Positions 19,265 through 28,022 are shown, numbered from the stretch's first letter. The stretch: DNA of 64,000 nt from Brevundimonas viscosa (GCF_900116065.1 NZ_FOZV01000002.1:186001-250000); one strand, 5' to 3'. Made by a program: numbers and translations. Notes: generated from the letters alone by a model not told the origin.

Positions 19265-21688
19265 TTAACCCTGCATCGACGGCGCGGCCCCGCAGGTTTC
19301 GCAGATCCAGCCGCCGCCCTGCTGCCGAAGCGACAGGTCGCCGCAGTCCGGGCACGCGGTCGCCGGCGGCCCGGCGCCGGCGTTCGACCGGGGCGCATCA
19401 CGCTTCTGGCCGAACGGCAGGACGACAAGGTTGTCGGGAGCCGCGCCGCGCGCGAAGCCTTTCGAGATGAACCGCGCCGCCGGAACGGTCTCCGGTTCGT
19501 GGCCGCCGGCGTCGGTGGCGCCCAGACCGTCCCCCGCTTCAGGATGGGCGTTGGCCAGCTCATGCCGGCCCAGGTAGGACACGCCCAGTTCGCGGAAGAT
19601 GTAGTCGAGAATGGAGGTGGCCGACCTGATCGAGTCGTTGCCGGTCACCTTCCCGGCCGGCTCGAAGCGCGTGAAGACGAAGGCGTCGACGAACTCCTCC
19701 AGCGGCACCCCGTACTGGAGGCCGATCGAGATCGCGATGGCGAAGTTGTTCATCAGCGAACGGAAGGCGGCGCCTTCCTTGTGCATGTCGATGAAGATCT
19801 CGCCGAGCTCGCCGTCCTCGTATTCGCCGGTGTGGACGTAGACCTTGTGTCCGCCTACCGCCGCCTTCTGGATGTATCCCTTGCGGCGGTCCGGAAGCTT
19901 CCGGCGGCTGCGCTCGCGTTCGACCACCTTTTCGATGACGCGCTCCACCATTCGCGGCTCCGGGTCGGGTCTCCGGTCCCGTTCCGTCGCGGCCCCGTCC
20001 GCAAGCTGGAAAAGCGGACCGGCGGGCGCCGTTCCGCGCATCAGCCGCACGCCGCGCAGCCCTTCGCGCGCTGCGTCGGCGAGGGCTCGCGCCGCCTGAC
20101 CCGCGCCGGCGTCCCACGGCAGGGGGATCGGCGTCACGTCCGGCGCGGCGCTGAACGGCTCCAGGGCGCGGCGCAGACGGCGCTCGAACCCGGCCGGATC
20201 CGCGAGGACAGACGTCAGGGCCGACGGCGCCGCCGGCCAGTCGCGCAGATCGCCATGTCCGAACACCCACGCGCCGGCCGCCTCGATCTGTTGCTGCGAG
20301 AAGCCGAGACGCGGCAGGACCTGTTCGCCCGGCTCGACCTCAAGACCGAGCACGTCGCGCACAAAGCCGCTGTCCAGCACGGCCGGATGGAAGGCGTCCT
20401 CCAGTCGATCGACACAGGCGAGCGCCTGTTCGACGGCTTCCAGCTCCACGTCTGTGAAGCCGGCGCCCCGCAGCGCGGCATGGTCGAGCCCGGGCGCGCC
20501 GACGAGTGTGCGTCGCCCCAGAAGCTGACGTTCCGCCGCCTCCACATCGCCGCCGCCGCGCGCGATCGCCGTCGCCAGCGAGGGTCTGAGTCGGCGCCCT
20601 GTCTCCCCGTCAGCGGTCTGGAAGACGTCGAGCGCCCCGAGGCCGGACAGGCCGACCCGCAGGGCGGCCTCGGGATCGTCGATGAACAGGCTCAGGGCTT
20701 CGCCGTCCGATCCCGCGGCCTTGCGGATCAGTTCTGCGAGCCTTTCGGCGGCCGCTTCAGGGTCGGCCGCGCCGGCAGCCAGCAGGTGGTCAGCGAGGCC
20801 GCCGACCCCGAACGTCCAGGCGCCGTCTTCGGGGGCGAGCGCGGCGCTCCAGAGCTCCACCTGCCGCTGCAGTCCGAGCTCAAAAGCCTCCCCGAGCAGC
20901 TCTGCGAGCCGGGGAGTCGACAGCAGGATCGCCGGCCCGCGGCTGGCCTCGAGGAGCGCCTCGGCGGAGCCGGGATCGAAGGTCACGACCAGATCCCCGT
21001 CCAGGGTCGCGCCTGCGGCGAGCTGCGCTTCGGGCCCGCCCGAGGCCGCCACGCCCCTGTCGGCGATCGCGATCAGGGGCGACGGTTTGGCCAGCTGCAG
21101 CTCGGCCGCCTCGATGCGGTCGCCGGCCGCGGCGCGGAGAATGTCGACGTCCGCCACGCCCGCCGCCCGGGCGGCGCGGGCGGCGCGGGCGAGGGCGGGA
21201 TTGCGCGACGGGTCGGCGCAATCTGCGGGGGAGCCGCTGCAGCGCTCGACCGCCTCGGACACTGTCTCCAGCGCCGCGACGGCGGCGCGCGTGGCGCCGG
21301 CGGCGAGCCGGAGCGCACGCCTGCGCGCGCCTTCCGCCGCCAGCAGCCGAGCCGTGGCGGGATCATCCAGCTGCAGCGGCTGGGCGGGATCGATGGCGGG
21401 CGCCCGGGCGGGGCTGACAACGCCCAGCAGGAGGGCGGCGGCCAGCTCTGCCGTCTCCGTCGGCGGACGGCCCAGGCCGTTCACCCAGGCATGCACGGCG
21501 GCGGCGAGCGGGTCGGCGCCGTCCATCGGCAGTCCGGCGTCGGCGGCCCAGTCGAGCCAGGCTTCGATCTGGGCGTCCGTCCAGGCTTCCGGGGCGCTCG
21601 CCGCAATCACCTGTGCGCCGCGCTCAAGCTCGCGCGGCGGCCGGGGAAGGTCGCTGAACACGGCGGCGAGCGATGTGGACTGGCGCAT
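19265..21688 (-). CDS. Degenerate class II ribonucleotide reductase (NrdJ)-like protein with TSCPD domain
   Basis: An 807-residue protein whose C-terminal third is unmistakably the NrdJ tail. [13 protein letters not shown] linker at 581-592 leads into a TSCPD-type domain (597-710: [70 protein letters not shown]), then [14 protein letters not shown] and a CPDC...CETC zinc-ribbon end. Earlier blocks also look like NrdJ remnants: [20 protein letters not shown] (148-167), [16 protein letters not shown] (291-306) and [14 protein letters not shown] (461-474). The catalytic cysteines and the NPCxE-type finger-loop region are absent, and the barrel is much shortened. I infer a non-catalytic paralogue with a regulatory or scaffolding role. 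ATG 21688 is chosen for its position after an A/G-poor leader; reading is open to 21820. Confidence 0.8.
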   Translation of the reverse strand: MRQSTSLAAVFSDLPRPPRELERGAQVIAASAPEAWTDAQIEAWLDWAADAGLPMDGADPLAAAVHAWVNGLGRPPTETAELAAALLLGVVSPARAPAIDPAQPLQLDDPATARLLAAEGARRRALRLAAGATRAAVAALETVSEAVERCSGSPADCADPSRNPALARAARAARAAGVADVDILRAAAGDRIEAAELQLAKPSPLIAIADRGVAASGGPEAQLAAGATLDGDLVVTFDPGSAEALLEASRGPAILLSTPRLAELLGEAFELGLQRQVELWSAALAPEDGAWTFGVGGLADHLLAAGAADPEAAAERLAELIRKAAGSDGEALSLFIDDPEAALRVGLSGLGALDVFQTADGETGRRLRPSLATAIARGGGDVEAAERQLLGRRTLVGAPGLDHAALRGAGFTDVELEAVEQALACVDRLEDAFHPAVLDSGFVRDVLGLEVEPGEQVLPRLGFSQQQIEAAGAWVFGHGDLRDWPAAPSALTSVLADPAGFERRLRRALEPFSAAPDVTPIPLPWDAGAGQAARALADAAREGLRGVRLMRGTAPAGPLFQLADGAATERDRRPDPEPRMVERVIEKVVERERSRRKLPDRRKGYIQKAAVGGHKVYVHTGEYEDGELGEIFIDMHKEGAAFRSLMNNFAIAISIGLQYGVPLEEFVDAFVFTRFEPAGKVTGNDSIRSATSILDYIFRELGVSYLGRHELANAHPEAGDGLGATDAGGHEPETVPAARFISKGFARGAAPDNLVVLPFGQKRDAPRSNAGAGPPATACPDCGDLSLRQQGGGWICETCGAAPSMQG

Positions 21689-21895
21689 GACGGCGTCTCG
21701 ATGCGGCGGTTCTGCGAGCCTAGCCGTCACTTGGCTGGTCCTGCAATAAATGTGGCGTGGATCTTGCCGCTTACCCCCAAGATGTTGAGAGATTCGGCAT
21801 CGCCGGCGCGCTGGACGCAAGCGCTCCGGGTTTCTATGATCAGCGCAGCTGACGCCGGGCGTTCCGGCCGATCCGAACCGAGTGGATTTCCCGAC

Positions 21896-22288
21896 GTGCT
21901 AGGCAAGATTTTCGGTTGGTGGGACGGCGCCACCATCGGCACCCTGTTCACCATCGCCAAGCGCGGCCAGCTCGTTGGAACCGACGAGTTCGGCAACCGG
22001 TATTATCTCTCCCGGGATAACACGAGCTATGACGGGCGTCGCCGCCGCTGGGTCGTCTACAACGGCTACGCCGACGGGTCGAAGGTGCCGCCGGAATGGC
22101 ATGGCTGGCTGCATTACACGATCGACGAGCCGCCGACGGAGCGTCCGCTTCCGCGGAAGGCCTGGGAGAAGGACTACCTCCCGAATCTCACGGGAACGCC
22201 GATGGCCTGGCGGCCCAAGGGTTCGCTCGCCGCGGAGGGCGTGCGCCCCGCGGCGACTGGCGACTACGAGGCGTGGAAGCCCGAATGA
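21896..22288 (+). CDS. NADH:ubiquinone oxidoreductase NDUFA12-like subunit
   Basis: A 130-residue supernumerary complex I subunit (mitochondrial B17.2/NDUFA12 homologue) found in alphaproteobacteria. Motifs are [45 protein letters not shown] and [12 protein letters not shown]. The start is taken as GTG 21896 ([11 protein letters not shown]), since the family begins exactly there; an upstream ATG near 21838 would add an unrelated leader. It ends in an ATGA overlap with the DUF2155 gene, so they are coupled. Confidence 0.92.
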   Translation: MLGKIFGWWDGATIGTLFTIAKRGQLVGTDEFGNRYYLSRDNTSYDGRRRRWVVYNGYADGSKVPPEWHGWLHYTIDEPPTERPLPRKAWEKDYLPNLTGTPMAWRPKGSLAAEGVRPAATGDYEAWKPE

Positions 22289-22980
22289 GATTCCGGCGGG
22301 CGCTGCTGGTCGGGATCACGTCCGCTGCGGCGCTGGCTGCGGGCGGTGTGATCGCCTCTGCGCTCAGCGACCTGCCGCAGGACGCCCGCCCGGTGCAGGA
22401 TCCGACCGCCGAACTGAATAGCCAGCCGGCGCAGCCGCAGACCCCGCCGGTCGTCGTGCCCCCCCGCGAGCCCGCGCCTGAAGCCGCGCCGGCTCCGGTC
22501 GTGCCGATCCCGATCACGCCGGCCAATCCGCCCGTCGTGGTTGTCCCGGAGGCCGACGAGATCGCCGCCGCCGACGAGGAGGAGGCAGGGGCTGAGGAGG
22601 CGGAAGCCGCCCCCGCGCCTGTCCAGACCGCCGAAGAGCCGGCCGAGGCGGCGCGCCGTCAGCGTCGCCGCGTCGCCATTGTCGAGGCCGTCGACAAGAT
22701 CACCGCCGAGACCATGCGTTTCGCGGTCGAGGTCGGCGGGCGCCCCGTGCGCTTCGCCGACTCCCTAATCGTCACCGCCCGCGCCTGCGAGGTGTCGACC
22801 CCTGAAGAACTGGTCCCGGACTCCGTCGCCTACCTGGAGTTCCGGATTCAGCCCCGCGGCTTGCTGCAGGCGACGGAGCCCCGGGAGATCTTCCGGGGCT
22901 GGATGTTCGCCTCGTCGCCCGGGGTCAACGGACTCCAGCACCCGATCTACGACGCCTGGGTGGTGGGCTGCAGGGCGTAG
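22285..22980 (+). CDS. DUF2155-family protein
   Basis: A 231-residue protein with an N-terminal signal or anchor (about 1-25), a long Pro/Ala/Glu-rich unstructured stretch (about 35-130), and a C-terminal DUF2155 domain (about 135-231) with AIVEAVDKITAETMRFAVEV, ARACEVSTPEE and FRGWMFASSPGVNGLQHPIYDAWVVGC. Probably periplasmic. It regularly follows the NDUFA12 gene in alphaproteobacteria, but a link to complex I is not shown. Its 3' end overlaps the convergent aat by 34 bp. Confidence 0.85.
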   Translation: MRFRRALLVGITSAAALAAGGVIASALSDLPQDARPVQDPTAELNSQPAQPQTPPVVVPPREPAPEAAPAPVVPIPITPANPPVVVVPEADEIAAADEEEAGAEEAEAAPAPVQTAEEPAEAARRQRRRVAIVEAVDKITAETMRFAVEVGGRPVRFADSLIVTARACEVSTPEELVPDSVAYLEFRIQPRGLLQATEPREIFRGWMFASSPGVNGLQHPIYDAWVVGCRA

Positions 22981-23678
22981 GCCACGGCCTCGGCGCCGGT
23001 CATCGGGAGCGCCAGGGCGGCGGCGTCGGCCCGGGCTGTCCGCGCCGTCCGGAGCTGGCGCAGATAGGCCGATTGGGGGACCTCCACGGCGCCGAACTGC
23101 CCGAGGTGTTCGGTCATGAACTGGGCGTCGAGCAGCCGCCATCCGCCGCGCTTGAGCCGCGCCACCAGGTGCACCAGCGCCACCTTTGAGGCGTCCCGCT
23201 CGCGGCTGAACATGCTCTCGCCGAAGAAGGCGCCGCCGAGGGTCACGCCGTAGAGGCCGCCGACCAGGCGCTCGTCTTTCCAGCATTCTATGGAATGGGC
23301 ATGGCCGCGGGCGTTGAGCTCGCCGTAGAGGCGGCGGATCGGATCGTTGATCCAGCTGTCCTCGCGCCCGGGCGCCGCCGAAGCGCAGGCTTCGACCACA
23401 GCGGCGAAGGCGGTGTTCACGCGGACGTCGAACCGTCCCGCGCGCACGGTTCGGCGTAGCCGCGTCGGGATGTGGAACGCCTCAAGCGGGATGAGGCCGC
23501 GCATGTCCGGCTCCACCAGGAAGACCCGCGGGTCATCGCGCGCCTCGCCCATGGGGAAGACGCCCGTCGCGTAGCAGTGGAGCAACTCGTCCGGACCGAA
23601 CCGGCCGAAGGGGAGGCTGGCGCTGAAGCCGGGATCCTCCACCGTCGTCAGGCTGCGCCCTTCTGGCGTTTCGCCCAA
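22947..23678 (-). CDS. aat: Leucyl/phenylalanyl-tRNA--protein transferase
   Basis: A 243-residue enzyme that adds Leu or Phe to N-terminal Lys/Arg of proteins, marking them for ClpS-ClpAP degradation. Motifs include LLHCYATGVFPMGEARDDP, FHIPTRLRRTVR, WINDPIRRLYGELNARGHAHS, VGGLYGVTLGGAFFGESMFS and LLDAQFMTEHLGQFGA. ATG 23678 overlaps the accC end by 31 bp; a GTG at 23642 would remove the overlap and still keep the whole conserved domain, so the start is uncertain. Same direction as accC, accB and aroQ. Confidence 0.94.
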   Translation of the reverse strand: MGETPEGRSLTTVEDPGFSASLPFGRFGPDELLHCYATGVFPMGEARDDPRVFLVEPDMRGLIPLEAFHIPTRLRRTVRAGRFDVRVNTAFAAVVEACASAAPGREDSWINDPIRRLYGELNARGHAHSIECWKDERLVGGLYGVTLGGAFFGESMFSRERDASKVALVHLVARLKRGGWRLLDAQFMTEHLGQFGAVEVPQSAYLRQLRTARTARADAAALALPMTGAEAVAYALQPTTQAS

Positions 23679-25000
23679 TTCTCCAGCCAGTGGATGTCAT
23701 AGTCGCCGGACAGAATGTCGGGCTCCTGCAGCAGCTTCTGGAACAGGGGAATCGTGGTGTCGATGCCGCCGACGACCATCTCGTTCAGGCTGCGCTTGAG
23801 GCGCGCGATGCATTCCTCGCGGTCGCGTCCGTGGACAATGAGCTTGCCGATCAGGCTGTCGTAATAGGGCGGGATCGAATAGCCGGCGTAGATGGCGCTA
23901 TCCAGCCGGACACCGAGGCCGCCCGGGGCGTGGAAATCGTTCACCGTGCCCGGCGAGGGCGTGAAGGTCTCCGCGTTCTCGGCGTTGATCCTGACCTCGA
24001 TGGCGTGCCCTTCGAAGTGAATGTCCTCCTGCCGGAAGCTGAGCGGCAGGCCCGCGGCGATGCGAATCTGTTCGCGCACCAGGTCGACGCCGGTGATCAT
24101 CTCCGTCACCGGATGCTCGACCTGCAGGCGGGTGTTCATCTCGATGAAGAAGAACTCGCCGTCTTCCCACAGGAACTCGATGGTGCCGACGCCAAGGTAG
24201 CCGATCTTGCCGATCGCCTCGTTGACGGTGCGGCCGATCTGGGCCCGTTCGACCGCAGACAACGCCGGGGAGGGCGCTTCCTCGAGGATCTTCTGGTGGC
24301 GGCGCTGCAGAGAACAGTCGCGCTCGCCGAGGTGGACGACGTTGCCGTGGCTGTCGGCGATCACCTGCAGTTCGATGTGGCGCGGCTTCTGCAGGTAGCG
24401 CTCCATGTAAACCGCGCCGTTGCCGAAGGCCGCCTGGGCCTCGGACTGGGCGGTCTGGACCGCCTCCACGAGGTCGTCCGGAGTCAGGGCGACCTTCATG
24501 CCGCGTCCGCCGCCGCCGGCGGCCGCCTTGACGATAAGGGGGAAGCCGATCGACTTCGACGCCTTGATCGCCGCCTCGACCGTCTCGACCTCGCCGTCGG
24601 AGCCGGGCACCACCGGGATGCCCGCGTCCTTCACCGTCTGCTTGGCGGTGATCTTGTCGCCCATGACCCGGATGTGCTCGGGCTTGGGGCCGATGAAGGT
24701 CATGCCGTGGGCTTCGACGATCTCGGCGAAGCGGGCGTTCTCGGACAGGAAGCCGTACCCCGGATGGATGGCCTGGGCGCCGGTGATTTCAGCGGCGGCG
24801 ATGATCGACGGGATATTCAGGTAGCTCTTGGCCGCCGGCGCCGGACCGATACAGACGCTTTCGTCAGCCAGGCGGACCCACATGGCGCCCCGGTCAGCCT
24901 CGGAGTGCACCGCCACGGTGGAGATGCCCATTTCCTTGCACGCCCGGTGAATCCGCAGGGCGATCTCGCCGCGGTTGGCGATGAGGACCTTGGTGAACAT
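23648..25000 (-). CDS. accC: Biotin carboxylase subunit of acetyl-CoA carboxylase
   Basis: A 450-residue ATP-grasp enzyme that carboxylates the biotin of AccB. N-terminal KVLIANRGEIALRIHRACKE, the glycine-rich loop KAAAGGGGRGMKVA, GERDCSLQRRHQKILEE and the catalytic EMNTRLQVEHPVTE are all present. Full length for the family. It starts 3 bp after the accB stop on the same strand, forming the standard accB-accC operon. Confidence 0.97.
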   Translation of the reverse strand: MFTKVLIANRGEIALRIHRACKEMGISTVAVHSEADRGAMWVRLADESVCIGPAPAAKSYLNIPSIIAAAEITGAQAIHPGYGFLSENARFAEIVEAHGMTFIGPKPEHIRVMGDKITAKQTVKDAGIPVVPGSDGEVETVEAAIKASKSIGFPLIVKAAAGGGGRGMKVALTPDDLVEAVQTAQSEAQAAFGNGAVYMERYLQKPRHIELQVIADSHGNVVHLGERDCSLQRRHQKILEEAPSPALSAVERAQIGRTVNEAIGKIGYLGVGTIEFLWEDGEFFFIEMNTRLQVEHPVTEMITGVDLVREQIRIAAGLPLSFRQEDIHFEGHAIEVRINAENAETFTPSPGTVNDFHAPGGLGVRLDSAIYAGYSIPPYYDSLIGKLIVHGRDREECIARLKRSLNEMVVGGIDTTIPLFQKLLQEPDILSGDYDIHWLENWAKRQKGAA

Positions 25001-25003
25001 GGC

Positions 25004-25519
25004 CTACGCCTCGAGCAGGACGAGCGGTTCGCCGAACTCGACCGGCTGCGCGTCGCCGACCAGCACCTCGGACACCACGCCGTCGCGGGGGGCCTGGATC
25101 GGGTTCATGGTCTTCATCGCCTCGACGATGAGCAGGGTCTGGCCCTTCTTCACCTTGTCGCCCGGCTGGACGAAGGGCGGGGCTTCCGGAGAAGGCTGCA
25201 GATAGGCGGTGCCGACCATCGGCGACTTCACCTCCTCGCCGGCGCGGGCGACGATGGTCGCCGGATCCGACGGCATGGCGGCGCCGGAAGGCGCAGCCGC
25301 CATCGCGGGGACGGCGTGGGCGACAGGCGCGGGCGCGGCGGCATAATGCACAGGCGCCGCTGCGACGGTGACGTCGCGCTTCACCTTGATCTTCAGGTCG
25401 TCCTTCTCGACCTCGATCTCGGTCAGATCGGTGTCGTTGAGGATATCGGCGAGTTGACGCACCAGGGCGGCGTCGATGCCGCTGTCGTCGTTCTTCAGCC
25501 GGGGGGTCTTGTCGGACAT
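25004..25519 (-). CDS. accB: Biotin carboxyl carrier protein AccB
   Basis: A 171-residue carrier. An Ala/Pro-rich hinge (about 50-95) precedes the C-terminal biotinyl domain (about 96-171), with the biotinylated Lys in EAMKTMN. The N-terminal part (LADILNDTDLTEIEVEKDDLKI) matches the AccB dimerisation segment. It is transcribed ahead of accC and 19 bp downstream of aroQ. Confidence 0.96.
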   Translation of the reverse strand: MSDKTPRLKNDDSGIDAALVRQLADILNDTDLTEIEVEKDDLKIKVKRDVTVAAAPVHYAAAPAPVAHAVPAMAAAPSGAAMPSDPATIVARAGEEVKSPMVGTAYLQPSPEAPPFVQPGDKVKKGQTLLIVEAMKTMNPIQAPRDGVVSEVLVGDAQPVEFGEPLVLLEA

Positions 25520-25538
25520 CGGAGCCTCTCGTCCCTGT

Positions 25539-26006
25539 CTAGATCGAACGGTCCGCGGACCGGCTGCGTTCCTGCGCCAGACCGAGGGCGGCCTGGACGG
25601 CCAGTTCGTAACTCACCGGGCCGAAGCCCGAAACCACGCCGGCGGCGACCGCCGACACATAGGAGCGATGCCGGAAGCGCTCGCGCGCCGCCGGGTTCGA
25701 AAGGTGGCACTCGACGATCGGGATCGTCAGCGTTTTCAACGCGTCGAGCAGGGCCACCGAGGTGTGGCCGTAGCCGGCGGGGTTGATCACCAGGGCGTCG
25801 GCCTTGTCCCGCGCCTCCTGCACCTGGTCGATCAGTTCACCCTCGTGGTTGGTCTGGCGGAACACAACGGTCGCGTCGCCGGCGGCCCGTTCGCAGCGCG
25901 CCTGCACGTCCGCGAGGGTTTCGCGGCCATAGACCTCCGGCTCGCGCACCCCAAGCAGGTTGAGGTTGGGACCGTTGAGGACGTAGAGGACGGGGCTGTC
26001 GGGCAT
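25539..26006 (-). CDS. aroQ: 3-dehydroquinate dehydratase, type II
   Basis: A 155-residue type II DHQase of the shikimate pathway (dehydroquinate to dehydroshikimate). Motifs are [47 protein letters not shown] and [20 protein letters not shown]. The flexible-lid Arg and the catalytic Tyr of EVYG are present. It is the first gene of the aroQ-accB-accC-aat run. Its upstream side is the right place for a promoter and is where the lower-GC insert begins. Confidence 0.96.
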   Translation of the reverse strand: MPDSPVLYVLNGPNLNLLGVREPEVYGRETLADVQARCERAAGDATVVFRQTNHEGELIDQVQEARDKADALVINPAGYGHTSVALLDALKTLTIPIVECHLSNPAARERFRHRSYVSAVAAGVVSGFGPVSYELAVQAALGLAQERSRSADRSI

Positions 26007-26228
26007 TCGCTCGCGGAAGTTGGCGTCCGACCGGAATCGGTCCGGCCTTTTAGCTGAGGCGTCGCGGCAAGCAAGCCGGACGCGATGGAGATTGACGTAG
26101 CGTCATGGACAACGCCGTCACTGGCTTTGCGAGGCGAGTGCTCGTTAGGTCAATGACAGCGGCCCTACAGCGGACCTTCAGAATGTCTGCGAGGGGTGGG
26201 GAGCGGACCTTATGCTCAGGCCGCGTCA
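26007..26228. other. Intergenic stretch at the left edge of the accessory insert
   Basis: 222 bp without a supported gene. GC content drops near 26060, marking the change from core sequence to the insert. It contains a REP-like unit (listed separately) at 26185-26208. Open frames here are not protein-like. Confidence 0.5.
26185..26208. repeat. REP-like unit, copy 1
   Basis: GTCTGCGAGGGG...GAGCGGAC forms a short imperfect palindrome with GTCYGC and GCGGAC ends. It resembles two other units at 27726-27745 and 28049-28073; the three bracket and divide the accessory insert. Confidence 0.45.
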
Positions 26229-26444
26229 CTAGCCACAGCACGAGGTGCCCTGCTGGATCGGTGGGCATGGAGTGTCCGCGTAAGAACAGAACACACAGCA
26301 ATCGCCGGGCAGCGGTCGCAACTTGGTCCCACAGCCAGCGCAATCGTAGAACCAGATGCAAGCGTCTGTCGGCATGGTTTCGGTAGCCACATGCCCGCAG
26401 TCAGGGCAGGTGAGGGTGGATTGTAGCAGGATGCCGTCGCTCAT
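26229..26444 (-). CDS. GDCCVxC-domain protein of mercury loci
   Basis: A 71-residue Cys-rich protein with an N-terminal zinc-ribbon-like CPDCG...CAGCG and the signature GDCCVFCSYADTPCPPIQ, ending TSCCG. The family sits in mer operons, and some members carry selenocysteine at a Cys position; here all are Cys codons. Role unproven, probably thiol handling of Hg(II) or a related metal. ATG 26444 is chosen, overlapping the merT stop by 4 bp; an in-frame ATG at 26474 would intrude into merT. Second gene of the merT unit. Confidence 0.8.
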   Translation of the reverse strand: MSDGILLQSTLTCPDCGHVATETMPTDACIWFYDCAGCGTKLRPLPGDCCVFCSYADTPCPPIQQGTSCCG

Positions 26445-26824
26445 CGCGCTGCCATCAAGACGCTCATCGCCCAAGGCTCAATGAAAGGCCCCCAAACCAG
26501 AGCGAGGCCAACCAGCACGGAAGCCAGAACAAGCAGCCAAAAAGCCGTCCGCGACGGTCGAGCGCAACTCACGTCAGTTCGGCACTTCCGAACCCGCCGC
26601 CAATGCAAGAGCCAGCCCACCACCAACACGAGCGCCGCAATGGCCGTCAGCCATGTTCGCGCTCCTGCGATTACGGCGGCTCCTGCGAAGGAAACTCCGG
26701 CAAGGGAGAGAGCGAGAGGCAACACGCAGCAAGCCGCCCAAGCGAAGACCGAGGCAAACCCTCCGACAGCAGCCGACGTGCTGACGACAACATCGGGATT
26801 AGGGGGAGGCTTGTGGGTCATCAT
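26441..26824 (-). CDS. merT: Mercuric ion transporter MerT
   Basis: A 127-residue inner-membrane protein with three hydrophobic segments. It has the vicinal CC pair in the first (FAWAACCVLPLALSLAG) and a Cx5C pair in the cytoplasmic loop (KCRTDVSCARP), the same spacing as the C76-C82 pair of classical MerT. It should pass Hg(II) from periplasm to cytoplasm. Two ATGs in tandem (26824, 26821) could start it. A MerR-type promoter with a 19-bp spacer lies just upstream. No merP or merA is present. Confidence 0.85.
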   Translation of the reverse strand: MMTHKPPPNPDVVVSTSAAVGGFASVFAWAACCVLPLALSLAGVSFAGAAVIAGARTWLTAIAALVLVVGWLLHWRRVRKCRTDVSCARPSRTAFWLLVLASVLVGLALVWGPFIEPWAMSVLMAAR

Positions 26825-26848
26825 GGGAAACTCCGTCCAGTGTGATAG

Positions 26849-26879
26849 AGGCTACAACCCGTAGCCACTACGGGATCAA
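26849..26879 (-). promoter_or_regulatory. MerR-type promoter/operator of merT
   Basis: On the minus strand: -35 TTGATC (26874-26879), spacer CCGTAGTGGCTACGGGTTG of 19 bp, -10 TAGCCT (26849-26854). The spacer contains the dyad CCGTAG-TGG-CTACGG. The over-long 19-bp spacer and central palindrome are the defining features of promoters that MerR-family proteins untwist on metal binding. It lies between divergent merT and merR, so it should also autoregulate merR. Confidence 0.88.
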
Positions 26880-26898
26880 GTGCGTGAAGCGTCAAACG

Positions 26899-27336
26899 AT
26901 GACGATTGGAAGGTTGGCCCGCGAAGCTGGGGTGAACCTCGAAACCGTGCGCTACTATGAGCGTATCGGCGTCATGCCCGTGCCTGACCGAACCGAGGGC
27001 GGACACCGTAGTTACGCTCCTGAACACGCTGAGCGTCTGAAGTTCATTCGCAGGTCTCGGGAGTTGGGGTTTGGCATCGAAACCATCCGACGTTTGATCT
27101 CTTTGGGCGAGGCCGAGACGCAAGCGTGCTGTGAGGTGCGGGATATGGCCAAGGATCAGATCGCCAGCATCGATGCTAAGATCAGCGATTTGACACGGCT
27201 CAGGAGGGTCCTGCAGCAGGCCGTAGTCGACTGTGGAGAGGGCACCGAAGTTCGTTGTCCCGTCATCCAAGAGTTGGGATCGAACGGAAGGCTAGCTGGC
27301 TTGACTGAGAGTGGTCGGCCACAGGGGATGAAATAA
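26899..27336 (+). CDS. merR: MerR-family mercury-responsive regulator
   Basis: A 145-residue regulator. A winged-helix DNA-binding head (TIGRLAREAGVNLETVRYYE, GGHRSYAPEHAERLKFIRR) is followed by a dimerisation helix and a metal-binding end. Cys positions match MerR in layout: ACCEVRD (C82-like), then DCGEGTEVRCPVI (C117/C126-like). The last pair is spaced Cx7C here, against Cx8C in Tn501 MerR. ATG 26899 is chosen because the homologous N-terminus starts there; the open frame from 26842 runs through the operator. Confidence 0.9.
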   Translation: MTIGRLAREAGVNLETVRYYERIGVMPVPDRTEGGHRSYAPEHAERLKFIRRSRELGFGIETIRRLISLGEAETQACCEVRDMAKDQIASIDAKISDLTRLRRVLQQAVVDCGEGTEVRCPVIQELGSNGRLAGLTESGRPQGMK

Positions 27337-27340
27337 GACC

Positions 27341-27709
27341 ATGAGCATCAGGCCCGGTTTCTACAGCGTTCGCCAATCTGGATCGGACCAAGACCCCATG
27401 GACGACGAAGCGTGGGGGCTGGCAATGCTCTCACACTTCAAGGACGGGCGCGTCGTTGGAGTTGATCAGGGCGGTTGCCGGGTGAGCGGGACGTATCAAG
27501 ACCGTCCAGACGGCGGCATCGAACTACACATGATCTACGACCTCAAATGCGGCTCTCACCTGCCCAACGGAACCGTGCTGGAAGCCGATCACCGGATTGA
27601 GGGCGATCTGGTTCTAACTGGCCAGACGGTCACTGGTGGCCATCAGCTTTTGGACATCGGCCTAGGCCCCATGTTCATTCGCTTAGAATGGCTGGCAGAG
27701 GGGGTCTGA
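27341..27709 (+). CDS. Hypothetical protein downstream of merR
   Basis: A 122-residue protein starting 4 bp after the merR stop and so probably cotranscribed with it. No signal peptide or membrane segment. It begins PGFYSVRQSG and alternates short beta-like strands with Gly (GRVVGVDQGGCRVSGTYQDR, LVLTGQTVTGGHQLLDIG), a pattern that loosely recalls the GrlR beta-barrel regulator fold. This resemblance is weak and by eye only. Codon use and GC content match the rest of the insert rather than the core. Confidence 0.65.
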   Translation: MSIRPGFYSVRQSGSDQDPMDDEAWGLAMLSHFKDGRVVGVDQGGCRVSGTYQDRPDGGIELHMIYDLKCGSHLPNGTVLEADHRIEGDLVLTGQTVTGGHQLLDIGLGPMFIRLEWLAEGV

Positions 27710-27725
27710 TTTCCTCACAGGGAAC

Positions 27726-27745
27726 GTCCGCTTTGGGTCGGAAGC
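27726..27745. repeat. REP-like unit, copy 2
   Basis: GTCCGCTTTGGGTCGGAAGC. It shares TCCGC-WW-TGGGTCG-RAAGC with copy 3 at 28049-28073 in the same orientation. The two flank the small membrane-protein gene. Confidence 0.5.
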
Positions 27746-27755
27746 CGACCATTCT

Positions 27756-28022
27756 CTATGAGCGAGAAGCGGACCGGACGGATCGGCTCATGAGACGGGC
27801 GGCCCAGACAAAAACAAGAACGCCCGCACCATGAAAGGCTACGTTGGTCCAGTAGCCTTGGGGATCACTGGCTCTTGAGATAGGTCCGCCAATCTTCGCG
27901 TAACTAACCCCGGTCCAAATCTCCCAAGCGATACTCGTGAGAATGACGGCTGCACCGACCGCGAACAGCGCAGCGAAGAAGCGCGCCGCGATGTGATCCG
28001 AGTTGGCAGGAACATCGCCCAT
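27756..28022 (-). CDS. Small two-helix membrane protein, unknown function
   Basis: An 88-residue protein with two predicted transmembrane segments (about 14-35, [18 protein letters not shown]; about 60-78, [16 protein letters not shown]) separated by a short polar loop with DPQGYW. GC content and codon use follow the accessory insert. It lies between two REP-like units. No family recognised. A real gene is likely from the clean helix pattern, but there is no homology support. Confidence 0.5.
   Translation of the reverse strand: MGDVPANSDHIAARFFAALFAVGAAVILTSIAWEIWTGVSYAKIGGPISRASDPQGYWTNVAFHGAGVLVFVWAARLMSRSVRSASRS

Noticed and set aside
17249..22288. A continuous open frame of about 1680 codons on the plus strand
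   Set aside because: It runs antisense through hdaA-side, pentapeptide and NrdJ-like genes and is Arg/Gly/His-rich junk typical of GC-rich antisense frames. Only its last part (from 21896) is the real NDUFA12 gene.
26050..26361. 103-codon minus-strand frame over the start of the insert
   Set aside because: Overlaps the GDCCVxC gene in another frame and has no protein-like features.
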